Part shown: one piece after another, positions 1 through 8,527 of the stretch
Position numbering within the stretch: position 1 is the first letter of the stretch
Layout of the letters: each line of letters begins with the position of its first letter
Origin: PALSA-1006 sp964571195
GTDB lineage: Bacteria; Pseudomonadota; Gammaproteobacteria; Burkholderiales; Gallionellaceae
Assembly: GCA_964571195.1 (NCBI GenBank)
Contig: CAZNAD010000002.1
Location: 62,001-126,000 of the forward strand
Direction: 5' to 3'
Length of the DNA: 64,000 bases
Notes under the pieces: model-generated
The model's input: the letters and a program-made list of their open reading frames with translations, nothing else
What the model was told of the DNA's origin: nothing
The model's database searches: none
Made by a program: the position numbers and the translations under genes

Positions 1-159
1 CTCTTCCACCGTCCAACCCTTGCGTTTGGCGTAATCCGCTACCTGCTCCTTATCCACCTTACCCGTGGCGAAATACTGCGCTTGCGGGTGCGAGAAGTAG
101 AAACCGCTCACGGCGGCGGTGGGCAGCATGGCAAAATTGTCGGGATATGGGGTGAGCAT
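1..159 (-). pseudogene. duplicated 3' fragment of metH (C-terminal activation domain), open at window edge
   Basis: Read on the minus strand from an ATG at 159, 53 codons closely match the C-terminus of the full metH downstream (565-723), including the block LPTAAVSGFYFSHPQAQYFATG. The copy has diverged, with DKEQVADYAK in place of DKDQVSDYAQ and three extra residues near its start. The frame is open to the window edge, so its end lies outside. A stop occurs six codons upstream of the ATG, so the fragment lacks the catalytic MetH modules. It is a remnant or tandem-duplication scar rather than a second methionine synthase. Whether it is expressed is unknown. Confidence 0.75.
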
Positions 160-180
160 TGACACTTGAAATATTTAAAA

Positions 181-288
181 TCAATCGCGCAACACGATGT
201 GACTACCGTTCTGACGCATCAGCACAAACCCCAGACGCTCAAATATTTTGATAGCTTGTGCGCCGGAAATATGCGGCAGCTTAGGCAT
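181..288 (-). pseudogene. hicA: truncated HicA-type mRNA interferase toxin
   Basis: An ATG at 288 opens a 35-codon frame beginning MPKLPHISGAQAIKIFERLG and ending GSHIVLRD-stop. This is the first half of a HicA/YcfA double-stranded-RNA-binding toxin fold, including the conserved GSH with its catalytic histidine. Full HicA proteins are usually 60-80 residues, so the C-terminal half is missing. The start overlaps the hicB stop (ATGCCTAA), the usual translational coupling. Only 22 nt separate the truncation from the duplicated metH fragment, so the same rearrangement probably removed the 3' end. The toxin is probably inactive. Confidence 0.75.
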
Positions 289-487
289 GAGCAGGAATAT
301 CGAAGGTCGTTACCAGCGGGTGTCCGTGTGCAACGAGAGGGAACTCATCGAGGTAAAGCGCAGTTGCTTCCTGCAAATTGAGCAGTGCCTCATTGATGGT
401 TTCGCCTTGCGTGGTTGTTCCCGTTTCCGGGTTCAATGCGATGAACCCACCTTCTTCGGCCTGAGTTAAAACGGCGGTCAATTGCAT
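281..487 (-). CDS. hicB: HicB-family antitoxin
   Basis: This 68-residue protein has the compact HicB partial RNase-H fold signature: TAVLTQAEEGGFIALNPETG, then GETINEALLNLQEATALYL. In intact modules HicB neutralises HicA and often represses the operon. The start has a good ribosome-binding site (GGAGG, six bases before ATG). It overlaps the truncated hicA by 8 nt and lies 41 nt downstream of the metH stop on the same strand. It has no DNA-binding extension. With its toxin truncated it may be an orphan antitoxin. Confidence 0.8.
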   Translation of the reverse strand: MQLTAVLTQAEEGGFIALNPETGTTTQGETINEALLNLQEATALYLDEFPLVAHGHPLVTTFDIPAHA

Positions 488-528
488 GATGCCTCCACTA
501 GCAGTTAATCGTTCACGATTCTACTACA

Positions 529-3500
529 TCAATAACTCAACACCGGCGCTAGCCACCGCTCGGCTTCTTCCAGCGTCCAACCCTTGCGCTGCGCATAGTC
601 CGACACCTGGTCCTTGTCCACCTTGCCGGTGGCGAAATATTGCGCTTGCGGATGCGAAAAGTAGAAGCCGCTCACGGCGGCGGTCGGAAGCATGGCGTAG
701 CTTTCGGTGAGGGTGATGCCTGCGTTCTTCGGCGCTTGCAGTAGCTCGAACAATGGACCCTTCTCGCTGTGCTCGGGGCAGGCGGGGTAGCCGGGCGCGG
801 GGCGGATGCCGCGATATTTTTCGGCGATGAGGCCGTTGTTGCTCAAGCCTTCATCTGAGGCATAGCCCCAGAACTCGCGGCGCACACGCAAGTGCAGGTG
901 TTCGGCGAAGGCTTCGGCCAAGCGGTCGGCCAGTGCTTGCAGCATGATGGCGCTGTAGTCGTCGTTGGCTTTCTCGAATTCTTTCATCTTCTTCTCGATG
1001 CCGAGGCCGGTGGTGACGGCGAAGCCGCCGATGTAGTCCTTCACCTTGCTGTCCTTGGGCGCGATGTAATCGGCCAGGCAATAGTTGGGGATGTCAGCGG
1101 GCTTTTTGGTCTGCTGGCGCAGGTTGTGCCAAGTCATTGCCACGTTGTTACGCTTGTCGTCGCTGTAGATCTCGATGTCGTCGCTGTTCACCGTGTTGGC
1201 GGGGAACAAGCCGAACACGGCGTTGGCGCTGAGCCACTTCTCTTTGACGATCTTTTTCAGCATGGCTTGAGCATCGGCGAATAGCTTGCGCGCTTCGCCG
1301 CCCACCAATTCGTCATCAAGTATCTTCGGGTAGCGTCCGGCCAATTCCCAGGCCTGGAAGAACGGCGACCAGTCGATGAAGTCCACCAAGATGTCGAGCG
1401 GATAATTCTCCAGCTTTTGCACGCCGAGCAACTTGGGTTTGGTCGGGGTGACTTTCTTCCAGTCGGTCTTCAGGCCGTGCTTGCGTGCTTCGTCCAGCGA
1501 GACGTAACTCGCTTTGCCTTTCTTACCTTCGTGCTGGTCGCGCGCCGCCTGATAGTCGGCCTTGATCTCCGCCACGTAGTTGTCGCGCAAGGTCGCACTC
1601 AGCAGGTTGCTGCACACGCCGACAGCGCGTGAGGCATCCAGCACATACACCACCGTACCGCTCGGGTAGTTCGGTTCGATCTTTACCGCAGTATGCACGC
1701 GTGAAGTGGTTGCGCCGCCGATCAGCAGCGGTATCTTGAAGCCTTGGCGCTCCATTTCTTTCGCCACGTGCGCCATTTCTTCCAACGACGGGGTAATCAA
1801 ACCTGAGAGGCCGATCACATCGACATTGTGTTCGCGTGCGGCATCGAGTATCTGCTGGGCGGGAACCATCACGCCCATGTTGATGACCTCGAAATTGTTG
1901 CACTGCAACACCACGGTGACGATGTTTTTGCCGATGTCGTGCACGTCGCCCTTCACCGTCGCCATCAGTATCTTGCCTTTGGGCTTGGTGTCACCCGAGC
2001 GCAACTTCTCTGCTTCGATGTAGGGGATGAGGTGTGCCACGGCCTGCTTCATCACGCGTGCCGATTTCACCACCTGTGGCAGGAACATCTTGCCCGCGCC
2101 GAACAGGTCGCCGACCACGTTCATGCCGGTCATCAGCGGGCCTTCGATCACTTCGACCGGGAACTTGGCTTGCAACCTTGCCTCTTCGGTGTCTTCTACG
2201 ATATAGGTAGTGATGCCGCGCACCAGCGCGTGGGTCAGGCGTTCCTGCACCGTGCCTTTGCGCCATTCCAGATCTTCAACTTGTTCCTTGCCGCCGCCTT
2301 TGAAGTTCTCCGCCAGCGCGACTAACTTCTCGCCCGCGTCGGGGTGACGGTTCAACACCACGTCTTCCACCGCATCGCGCAAATTCTTGGGCAACTCTTC
2401 GTACACGCCGAGCTGTCCGGCGTTGACGATGCCCATGTTCATGCCCGCCTTGATGGCGTGATACAGGAACACGGTGTGGATGGCCTCGCGCACCGGCTCG
2501 TTGCCACGGAAGGAAAACGACACGTTGGATACGCCGCCGCTGACCTTGGCGTAAGGCAGGTTCTGTCTGATCCAGCGCGTGGCTTCGATGAAGTCCACCG
2601 CGTAGTTGTTGTGCTCTTCGATGCCTGTCGCAATCGCAAAGATGTTCGGGTCGAAGATGATGTCTTCGGGCGGGAAACCGACCTTGTGCACGAGGATGTC
2701 GTAGCTGCGTTTGCAGATGTCGATCTTGCGCTGGTAGGTGTCGGCCTGACCCGCTTCGTCGAACGCCATCACCACGGCTGCCGCGCCGTATTTACGCACC
2801 AGCGTGGCGTATTTGATGAAGTTATCCTCGCCTTCTTTGAGCGAAATGGAGTTGACGATGGACTTGCCCTGCACGCACTTCAAACCTGCTTCGATGATGC
2901 TCCATTTGGATGAGTCGATCATCAGCGGCACTTTGGAGATGTCCGGTTCGGACGCGATGAGGTTGAGGAACTTCACCATCGCGGCTTCGCCATCCAACAT
3001 GGCTTCGTCCATGTTCACGTCGATGACCTGCGCGCCGGTTTCCACCTGTTGCTTGGCGACTTCCAAGGCTTCGTCGTATTTGCCTTCCAGCACCAGACGT
3101 TTGAACTTGGCCGAGCCGGTGACGTTGGCGCGTTCGCCCACGTTGACGAACAGCGACTCATCGCCGATGTTGAACGGCTCCAGACCGGACAGACGGCATT
3201 CGACCGGATTCTTCGGAATCTTGCGCGGCGGGATGTCCTTCACCGTCTCGGCGATGGCCTTGATGAAGGCGGGCGAAGTGCCGCAGCAGCCGCCGATGAT
3301 GTTGAGGAAACCGCTTTGCGCCCACTCTTTGATGTGGCCGGACATGTTCTCCGGCGTGTCGTCGTAGCCGGATTCGGCCAGCGGATTGGGCAGACCGGCG
3401 TTGGGGTGCGCACTCACATAGCAGTTGGCAACGCGCGACATCTCTTCCACATACTGGCGCAACTCTTCCGCACCCAGCGCGCAGTTGAGGCCGATGGAGA

Positions 3501-4215
3501 TGGGATTGGCATGTGCCAGCGAGTTGTAGAACGCTTCGGTCACTTGTCCGGTGAGCGTACGCCCGGAAGCGTCGGTGATGGTGCCGGAGATCATGATGGG
3601 CAATTCAGTGCCGCGTTCGGCGAACACCGATTGCACCGCGAAGATGGCGGCCTTGGCGTTCAGTGTGTCGAAGATGGTCTCGATCAGGATGGTGTCCGCG
3701 CCGCCGTCCATCAGGCCGCGCGTGGCATCGGAATAATCTGTCACCAGTTGATCGAAGCTGATGTTGCGCGCCGCAGGGTCGTTCACGTCGGGCGAGATGG
3801 TTGCGGTCTTGTCGGTGGGGCCGAGTACGCCCGCGACGAAGCGCGGCTTGTCCGGTGTGGCGTATTCGTCGCAAGCCTCGCGCGCCAGTTTCGCACCGGC
3901 CTTGTTCAATTCGTAGTTCAACGACTCCATGCCATAGGCTTTCAGCGTGGTCGCGTTTGCGCCGAAGGTGTCCGTCTCGATGATGTCCGCACCTGCCGCC
4001 AGATATTCACAATGGATGGCCTTGATGACTTCCGGCTTGGTCAGTACCAGCAGGTCGTTGTTGCCTTTCAGGTCTTTGGGCCAATCCTTGAAACGTTCAC
4101 CGCGATAGTCCGCCTCGGTCAGTTTGTAGCGCTGCACCATGGTGCCCATCGCGCCGTCGAGGATGAGGATGCGTTGTTGTAATAGTTTATGAATAGGGTG
4201 GGGCGTATGGCTCAT
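529..4215 (-). CDS. metH: cobalamin-dependent methionine synthase
   Basis: This enzyme transfers a methyl group from 5-methyltetrahydrofolate to homocysteine through cob(I)alamin. The 1228-residue length is typical of four-module MetH. The homocysteine domain has zinc ligands Cys245 and Cys310-Cys311 (GLNCALG, GGCCGT). A pterin domain follows at about 350-620. The cobalamin module carries GDVHDIGKN at about 755, whose histidine is the lower axial cobalt ligand. The AdoMet-binding reactivation domain has the RPAPGYPACPEH motif at about 1137. No cobalamin riboswitch was recognised upstream. A diverged copy of its 3' end lies beyond the hicBA remnant. Confidence 0.98.
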   Translation of the reverse strand: MSHTPHPIHKLLQQRILILDGAMGTMVQRYKLTEADYRGERFKDWPKDLKGNNDLLVLTKPEVIKAIHCEYLAAGADIIETDTFGANATTLKAYGMESLNYELNKAGAKLAREACDEYATPDKPRFVAGVLGPTDKTATISPDVNDPAARNISFDQLVTDYSDATRGLMDGGADTILIETIFDTLNAKAAIFAVQSVFAERGTELPIMISGTITDASGRTLTGQVTEAFYNSLAHANPISIGLNCALGAEELRQYVEEMSRVANCYVSAHPNAGLPNPLAESGYDDTPENMSGHIKEWAQSGFLNIIGGCCGTSPAFIKAIAETVKDIPPRKIPKNPVECRLSGLEPFNIGDESLFVNVGERANVTGSAKFKRLVLEGKYDEALEVAKQQVETGAQVIDVNMDEAMLDGEAAMVKFLNLIASEPDISKVPLMIDSSKWSIIEAGLKCVQGKSIVNSISLKEGEDNFIKYATLVRKYGAAAVVMAFDEAGQADTYQRKIDICKRSYDILVHKVGFPPEDIIFDPNIFAIATGIEEHNNYAVDFIEATRWIRQNLPYAKVSGGVSNVSFSFRGNEPVREAIHTVFLYHAIKAGMNMGIVNAGQLGVYEELPKNLRDAVEDVVLNRHPDAGEKLVALAENFKGGGKEQVEDLEWRKGTVQERLTHALVRGITTYIVEDTEEARLQAKFPVEVIEGPLMTGMNVVGDLFGAGKMFLPQVVKSARVMKQAVAHLIPYIEAEKLRSGDTKPKGKILMATVKGDVHDIGKNIVTVVLQCNNFEVINMGVMVPAQQILDAAREHNVDVIGLSGLITPSLEEMAHVAKEMERQGFKIPLLIGGATTSRVHTAVKIEPNYPSGTVVYVLDASRAVGVCSNLLSATLRDNYVAEIKADYQAARDQHEGKKGKASYVSLDEARKHGLKTDWKKVTPTKPKLLGVQKLENYPLDILVDFIDWSPFFQAWELAGRYPKILDDELVGGEARKLFADAQAMLKKIVKEKWLSANAVFGLFPANTVNSDDIEIYSDDKRNNVAMTWHNLRQQTKKPADIPNYCLADYIAPKDSKVKDYIGGFAVTTGLGIEKKMKEFEKANDDYSAIMLQALADRLAEAFAEHLHLRVRREFWGYASDEGLSNNGLIAEKYRGIRPAPGYPACPEHSEKGPLFELLQAPKNAGITLTESYAMLPTAAVSGFYFSHPQAQYFATGKVDKDQVSDYAQRKGWTLEEAERWLAPVLSY

Positions 4216-4363
4216 GGTTATCGACTCAAAAAATGAGGGCAGATTTTAGCACGCGGACTTAGGCGGCTTGATGTCCCGCAGATTTATCAATACTATCCGC
4301 ATGGGTATAAACATCGAGACGCTGTTGTGGTACAGAAGATTTAAAAAACCACTAGGAGAATCA

Positions 4364-4819
4364 ATGGCTAAGTTTACATGGACAGACCAGCTCAATATTG
4401 GCATCGAGGTCATTGACCAGCAGCACCGCCGTATCGTGGAGTACATCAATCAACTGGACGATGCGCGCTCGAACAATCTCTCGCGGGAAGAAATACGCTG
4501 GCTTATCAATGAGTTGGTTGATTACACGATCTCCCACTTCGCCTTCGAAGAAAGTATGCAGGAAGAGGCCAAATACCCGTTCTTCAAATCGCACAAGAAG
4601 GTGCATGATCTGTTCGCGCAGCGGGTCGGAGAGTATCAGGTCAAATTCGAGCAGGGCGAAGATGTGACCAAGGGTTTAAACAGCATGCTGGTGACCTGGC
4701 TGTTTAACCACATCAAGCGTGACGATGCTGACTATGTCGAGACGGTGAAAGCGCACTTGAACCGGCAGACCGATTTCGTGGAAAAGAAAAAAGGTTTCTT
4801 TGCGCGGCTGTTTCAATAA
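4364..4819 (+). CDS. bacteriohemerythrin
   Basis: This 151-residue four-helix O2-binding di-iron protein shows the hemerythrin ligand pattern: HRRIVEYINQL, HFAFEE, HKKVHDLF and NHIKRDDADY. It also has the typical opening FTWTDQLNIGIEVIDQQH. The start at 4364 follows AGGAG by eight bases. A longer frame from 4268 has no support. It probably stores or carries oxygen in the cytoplasm, plausible for a microaerobic nitrogen fixer. It is divergent from metH. A second hemerythrin-type protein sits in the nif region (21202-21603). Confidence 0.92.
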   Translation: MAKFTWTDQLNIGIEVIDQQHRRIVEYINQLDDARSNNLSREEIRWLINELVDYTISHFAFEESMQEEAKYPFFKSHKKVHDLFAQRVGEYQVKFEQGEDVTKGLNSMLVTWLFNHIKRDDADYVETVKAHLNRQTDFVEKKKGFFARLFQ

Positions 4820-4829
4820 TGCCGGGGCA

Positions 4830-5279
4830 TCAAGGCTCGGTGTCGGGTGGCGTTTCGGAAATACTGACTAGCTTGTACACGATACCGATCACCAGTAATG
4901 CGGCCAAGAGCAGGCCGTAATGGACGGGATTGAAGTCTGATTCCGCCTGTCCCGCGCTGATGACCTGCACCGGTTGCACGATCATCTCGCGGATCACCGA
5001 GATCATGGCGACCTCGACGAATACGCGCACATAGATACGTCCGGTTTGCAGGTAGCTCATCTCCGCCGAAATCAGCGTGGAGAGTGTCCACAAGATGAAC
5101 AATGAACCGAGCGCGTGAAAGAAACCGTTCGCCGCATTCCCCGCCTGCCATGCTTCGGTCGCTTTCAGTCCGAAATCCCAGATCACCATCACGCAAGCCA
5201 CGCCTAATGCCAGCGCCAGCAACACGTGGATGAGTTGGTTGAAGTTTTTCATGCCGTTGATGAGCTTTTGTTCAAACAT
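4830..5279 (-). CDS. PsiE-like membrane protein
   Basis: This 149-residue integral membrane protein has about four hydrophobic helices (roughly 14-36, 55-75, 83-100, 119-140). It fits the phosphate-starvation-inducible PsiE family, including the VFVEVAMISVIREMIV helix and a tail with a hydrophobic LLLAALLVIGIVYKLVSI stretch. The molecular role of the family is not known. It lies convergent with bacteriohemerythrin and 20 nt downstream of the yifB-like gene on the same strand. Confidence 0.7.
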   Translation of the reverse strand: MFEQKLINGMKNFNQLIHVLLALALGVACVMVIWDFGLKATEAWQAGNAANGFFHALGSLFILWTLSTLISAEMSYLQTGRIYVRVFVEVAMISVIREMIVQPVQVISAGQAESDFNPVHYGLLLAALLVIGIVYKLVSISETPPDTEP

Positions 5280-5299
5280 AGTGTTCTTTCGGGTAGTGA

Positions 5300-6793
5300 T
5301 CAGTTTTTATCCATGCGCCGGTACTGTACCGCCTCGGCGATGTGCGCGTTCGAAATATCTTTGCTGTCTGCCAGATCGGCGATGGTGCGCGCTACTTTGA
5401 GTACGCGATGATACGCGCGTGCCGATAGGTTCAGGCGCGTGATGGCTTGGCGCAATAATGCCTCGCCTTGTGCGCCCGGCGCGCAGTGTGTGTCGATCTC
5501 GGTGACAGAAAGAAGTGCATTGGGTTTGCCTTGGCGTGTCAGTTGGCGTTGGCGCGCGGCTTCGACTCGCTGTTGTATCGCTGCACTGCTTTCGCCGTCG
5601 GCCTGTTTGAGTAAATCTTCCTGCGGTACGGCGGGCACTTCGATCTGGATGTCGATACGGTCGAGCAGCGGGCCGGAAATTTTGCTGCGATAACGCGCTA
5701 TCTGATCCGGCGTGCAGCGGCACTTGCCGTTGTAGTGGCCGAGATAGCCGCACGGGCAGGGATTCATCGCGGCGACGAGCTGGAACTGTGCTTTGAAATC
5801 GGCGCGACGTGCCGCGCGCGAGATGGTGATGCGTCCGCTCTCCAAGGGTTCGCGCAACACTTCCAGTACGCCCCTATCGAACTCCGGTAATTCATCCAGA
5901 AACAATACGCCGTGCATGGCGACCGAAATTTCGCCGGGGCGCGGATTGCTGCCGCCGCCGACCAAGGCCACCGCCGAAGCAGTATGGTGCGGTGCGCGGT
6001 AGGGTCTGCGTTTCCAGTTTTCCACTTCAAACAGGCCGCCCAGCGATTGCATCGCCGCACTTTCCAGCGCTTCCTGTTGTGTCATCTGCGGCAGGATGCC
6101 GGGAAAACGCGCGGCCAGCATGCTCTTGCCCGTGCCCGGCGGGCCGGACATCAATACGCTGTGCGAGCCTGCGGCGGCGATCTCCAGTGCGCGTTTGGAT
6201 TGCGCCTGCCCTTTCACTTCGCGCATATCGGGGTAGTGCGGTGCGACAGCTTGCGTGTTCGGGATGTGGCGCGTGAGGGCGTCACGTCCGGCCAGATGTG
6301 CGGCGACTTGCAGCAGCGATTGTGCCGGATACACCACGGCATCTTCCACCAATGCCGCTTCCGGCGCATTCACGGCGGGCAGGATGAACGCACGTCCACT
6401 GTTTGCGGCACGATAGGTCATCGCCAAGGCACCGCGTATGGCGCGCAACTCCCCGGTTAAGGCCAACTCTCCAGCATATTCGTATTCCGCGAGCCGGTCA
6501 GCGGGTATCTGTCCTGAGGCGGCGAGAATGCCAAGCGCGATGGGTAGATCGAAACGGCCACTCTCCTTAGGCAGATCGGCAGGCGCGAGGTTGACGGTGA
6601 TGCGGCGGGCGGGAAATTCGAACTGGCAATTCTGCAAGGCGGCGCGCACGCGGTCTTTGCTTTCTTTCACTTCGGCTTCGGGCAGGCCGACGATGGTGAA
6701 TTGGGGCAAGCCGTTGGCAAGATGCACCTCGACCGTGACCAGCGCGGCCTCCATGCCGGAGAGTCCCCTGCTATAGAGAACGGCCAGCCCCAT
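5300..6793 (-). CDS. comM: YifB/ComM-family Mg-chelatase-like AAA+ ATPase
   Basis: This 497-residue protein has an N-terminal Lon-S5-like domain (about 20-170), a central AAA+ module with Walker A GPPGTGKSM (about 218) and a C-terminal Mg-chelatase-like helical domain. A CPCGYLGHYNGKCRC cysteine cluster follows the Walker B/sensor region. In Vibrio and Haemophilus the orthologue ComM is a branch-migration helicase that helps integrate transforming DNA. Family assignment is firm; a role in natural transformation here is inferred. The ubiK gene lies directly upstream. Confidence 0.93.
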   Translation of the reverse strand: MGLAVLYSRGLSGMEAALVTVEVHLANGLPQFTIVGLPEAEVKESKDRVRAALQNCQFEFPARRITVNLAPADLPKESGRFDLPIALGILAASGQIPADRLAEYEYAGELALTGELRAIRGALAMTYRAANSGRAFILPAVNAPEAALVEDAVVYPAQSLLQVAAHLAGRDALTRHIPNTQAVAPHYPDMREVKGQAQSKRALEIAAAGSHSVLMSGPPGTGKSMLAARFPGILPQMTQQEALESAAMQSLGGLFEVENWKRRPYRAPHHTASAVALVGGGSNPRPGEISVAMHGVLFLDELPEFDRGVLEVLREPLESGRITISRAARRADFKAQFQLVAAMNPCPCGYLGHYNGKCRCTPDQIARYRSKISGPLLDRIDIQIEVPAVPQEDLLKQADGESSAAIQQRVEAARQRQLTRQGKPNALLSVTEIDTHCAPGAQGEALLRQAITRLNLSARAYHRVLKVARTIADLADSKDISNAHIAEAVQYRRMDKN

Positions 6794-6799
6794 GATGGG

Positions 6800-7012
6800 T
6801 TATTTTTGCGCTTCCAGTGCGGCGAGGCGCGCTTCCAGTTTGGCCAGACGCTGTTCCAGCACTTCATATTCCTCGCGCGAGACGAGATCGAGTTTGGCGA
6901 AGCCCTGCGCCAACAGTGCGCGGGCGTTCTTCTCGAAATCCTTGGCGGGGCCGCTGGTGACGGCCTCGTTTAATTTCGACGACATCTCTTCAAAAAATTT
7001 GTTGTTCAACAT
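6800..7012 (-). CDS. ubiK: ubiquinone biosynthesis accessory factor UbiK
   Basis: This 70-residue protein has the UbiK/YqiC architecture: an amphipathic N-terminal helix (FEEMSSKLNEAV), then a C-terminal coiled coil (EYEVLEQRLAKLEARLAALEAQK) that mediates trimerisation. The family promotes aerobic ubiquinone biosynthesis by binding the UbiJ/lipid complex. It is encoded immediately before the ComM-like gene, a pairing common in Betaproteobacteria. Confidence 0.88.
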   Translation of the reverse strand: MLNNKFFEEMSSKLNEAVTSGPAKDFEKNARALLAQGFAKLDLVSREEYEVLEQRLAKLEARLAALEAQK

Positions 7013-7070
7013 GGCAGATTTCCTTCGGTGACGATATTAAGACGATGGGTGTAGTGTAGCAAAACACGAG

Positions 7071-7087
7071 CGCACCGCTTGGGTGCG
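7071..7087. promoter_or_regulatory. NtrC-like binding site
   Basis: CGCACC-GCTTG-GGTGCG is a perfect inverted repeat fitting the NtrC pattern TGCACC-N5-GGTGCA. It lies about 100 bp upstream of a sigma-54 promoter (7181), the usual enhancer distance. The downstream genes glnK and amtB are classic NtrC targets. The assignment is from pattern and context. Confidence 0.65.
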
Positions 7088-7180
7088 CACTGTAACAATC
7101 ACGCTTAGAGATGGTGCGGCGGCACTTCGTCGCCATTGTGGTATGCGCAAAACTCATTGAATATAAAGCGATCTGCTGTC

Positions 7181-7196
7181 TGGCACGGAATCTGCT
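7181..7196 (+). promoter_or_regulatory. sigma-54 promoter for the porin-glnK-amtB cluster
   Basis: TGGCACGGAATCTGCT matches TGGCACG-N4-TTGCW with one mismatch in the -12 element and correct GG/GC spacing. The predicted start is near 7207, about 50 nt before the porin ATG. With the upstream NtrC-like site this indicates nitrogen-limitation control. Confidence 0.75.
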
Positions 7197-7257
7197 GTAA
7201 CGAGTGTGCGGAAGAATTTGAGTCCCGTTTTTTTAACTACATAGAAAAGGAACCACC

Positions 7258-8097
7258 ATGTTTAAGTCTAAATTACTCGTGATTGCTCTGGGTGCTACAT
7301 TTGCGCTGCCTGTAATGGCGGAAGATGCTCCAGCTGCGGCTTCTCCCATTACTGCAAACGTTGGCATAGTAAGCGATTATGTGTGGCGTGGTATCTCGCA
7401 AACTACACATGGCGCAGCTATACAGGGTGGTTTTGATTATGCACATGCCAGCGGTTTTTATGCCGGTCTGTGGGGTTCAAACGTGAGTTGGATTGTTGAT
7501 ACTGCTGCAACGACAGCCGGTGGTAGCGCCAGCCTTGAAATGGATACTTACTTCGGATTCAAAGGCAGTGTCGTCGAGGGTGTATCTTACGATGTCGGCT
7601 TCATTCGTTATAACTATCCCGGCACCTATGCGCCTGCTGCTAGTACGGGTGTTGCTGGAACAAACCTTGCGAAGGCTGATACCAATGAAATTTATGGTGG
7701 AATTGGCTACAAATGGTTCTCCGCAAAATATTCCTACAGCTTAGGCCAGTTCCTAACGCTGCCAGATGCTGTTGGCACAAACTATATTGATTTGACTGCC
7801 ACATACCCAGTTGCCGATAGCGGAGTTACTGTTATTGCGCATGTGGGTAAGCAAACTTACCAAGGTGCGAATGCAACCGGATTGGCAGCTATCACCACAG
7901 CGGCAGCGGGAACAGGTACCCCGACTTACACCGATTATAAACTGGCTGTTACCAAGGACTTTAGCGGTTATGTGGTGGGTTTGACATACACCAGTACGGA
8001 TGCCGGTTCTTTTTACACAACGTCCAATGCGGGTAGTGCTTTTGGAAAAAAACTGGGAGAGGCAACCACTACACTTTCTTTGACTCACGCGTTTTAA
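7258..8097 (+). CDS. TorF-family putative outer-membrane porin
   Basis: This 279-residue protein starts with a Sec signal peptide (KLLVIALGATFALPVMAED, cleavage near 21). The mature part has the TIGR02001/TorF signature near its start (NVGIVSDYVWRGISQT), alternating aromatic beta-strands and a terminal phenylalanine (LSLTHAF), as expected for an outer-membrane barrel. Its position behind a sigma-54 promoter and directly ahead of glnK-amtB suggests induction on nitrogen limitation, perhaps to admit ammonium or other small solutes. The substrate is not known. Confidence 0.85.
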   Translation: MFKSKLLVIALGATFALPVMAEDAPAAASPITANVGIVSDYVWRGISQTTHGAAIQGGFDYAHASGFYAGLWGSNVSWIVDTAATTAGGSASLEMDTYFGFKGSVVEGVSYDVGFIRYNYPGTYAPAASTGVAGTNLAKADTNEIYGGIGYKWFSAKYSYSLGQFLTLPDAVGTNYIDLTATYPVADSGVTVIAHVGKQTYQGANATGLAAITTAAAGTGTPTYTDYKLAVTKDFSGYVVGLTYTSTDAGSFYTTSNAGSAFGKKLGEATTTLSLTHAF

Positions 8098-8113
8098 TTT
8101 TGACTGAACCGCA

Positions 8114-8141
8114 GCCTCTTTCCTGATTGTGGGAGAGAGGC
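8114..8141 (+). promoter_or_regulatory. intercistronic RNA hairpin between porin gene and glnK
   Basis: GCCTCTTTCC and GGAGAGAGGC form a ten-pair stem with one G-U pair around a seven-to-eight-base loop. No T-run follows, so it is not a clear terminator. It may stabilise mRNA or attenuate reading from the porin into glnK. Confidence 0.4.
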
Positions 8142-8177
8142 AAAGCTGGAAAGCGTAAAAATTTAAGGAGACTGAAG

Positions 8178-8516
8178 ATGAAAATGGTCACAGCAATCAT
8201 CAAGCCGTTCAAGCTGGACGAGGTGCGTGAAGCGCTTTCCGCCATCGGCGTGCAAGGCATCACTGTCACCGAAGTCAAAGGCTTCGGACGTCAAAAGGGG
8301 CACACCGAGCTGTATCGCGGTGCGGAATATGTCGTGGACTTTTTGCCCAAGATCAAACTGGAAGCCGCCATCAAGGCCGACATGCTCGATCAGGTCGTCG
8401 AGGCCATCGAGAAGGCAGCCCAGACCGGCAAGATCGGCGACGGCAAGATATTCGTACAGAGTCTGGAGCAGGTACTGCGTATCCGTACCGGCGAAGTCGG
8501 CCCTGAAGCCCTTTAA
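8178..8516 (+). CDS. glnK: nitrogen regulatory protein P-II
   Basis: This 112-residue signal protein integrates 2-oxoglutarate, ATP/ADP and uridylylation state. The T-loop YRGAEYVVDF carries the uridylylation target Tyr51, and the C-terminal signature TGKIGDGKIFV is intact. It begins after AAGGAG, seven bases ahead of ATG. It sits 11 nt upstream of amtB, the gene for its membrane partner, so glnK is the likelier label than glnB. In diazotrophs P-II also gates NifL/NifA and DraT activity, and both are encoded in this window. Confidence 0.95.
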   Translation: MKMVTAIIKPFKLDEVREALSAIGVQGITVTEVKGFGRQKGHTELYRGAEYVVDFLPKIKLEAAIKADMLDQVVEAIEKAAQTGKIGDGKIFVQSLEQVLRIRTGEVGPEAL

Positions 8517-8527
8517 GGAGATATGAA

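Noticed and set aside
4216..4363. Possible cobalamin riboswitch upstream of metH
   Set aside because: The short leader lacks a B12-box-like sequence and is too small for the aptamer.
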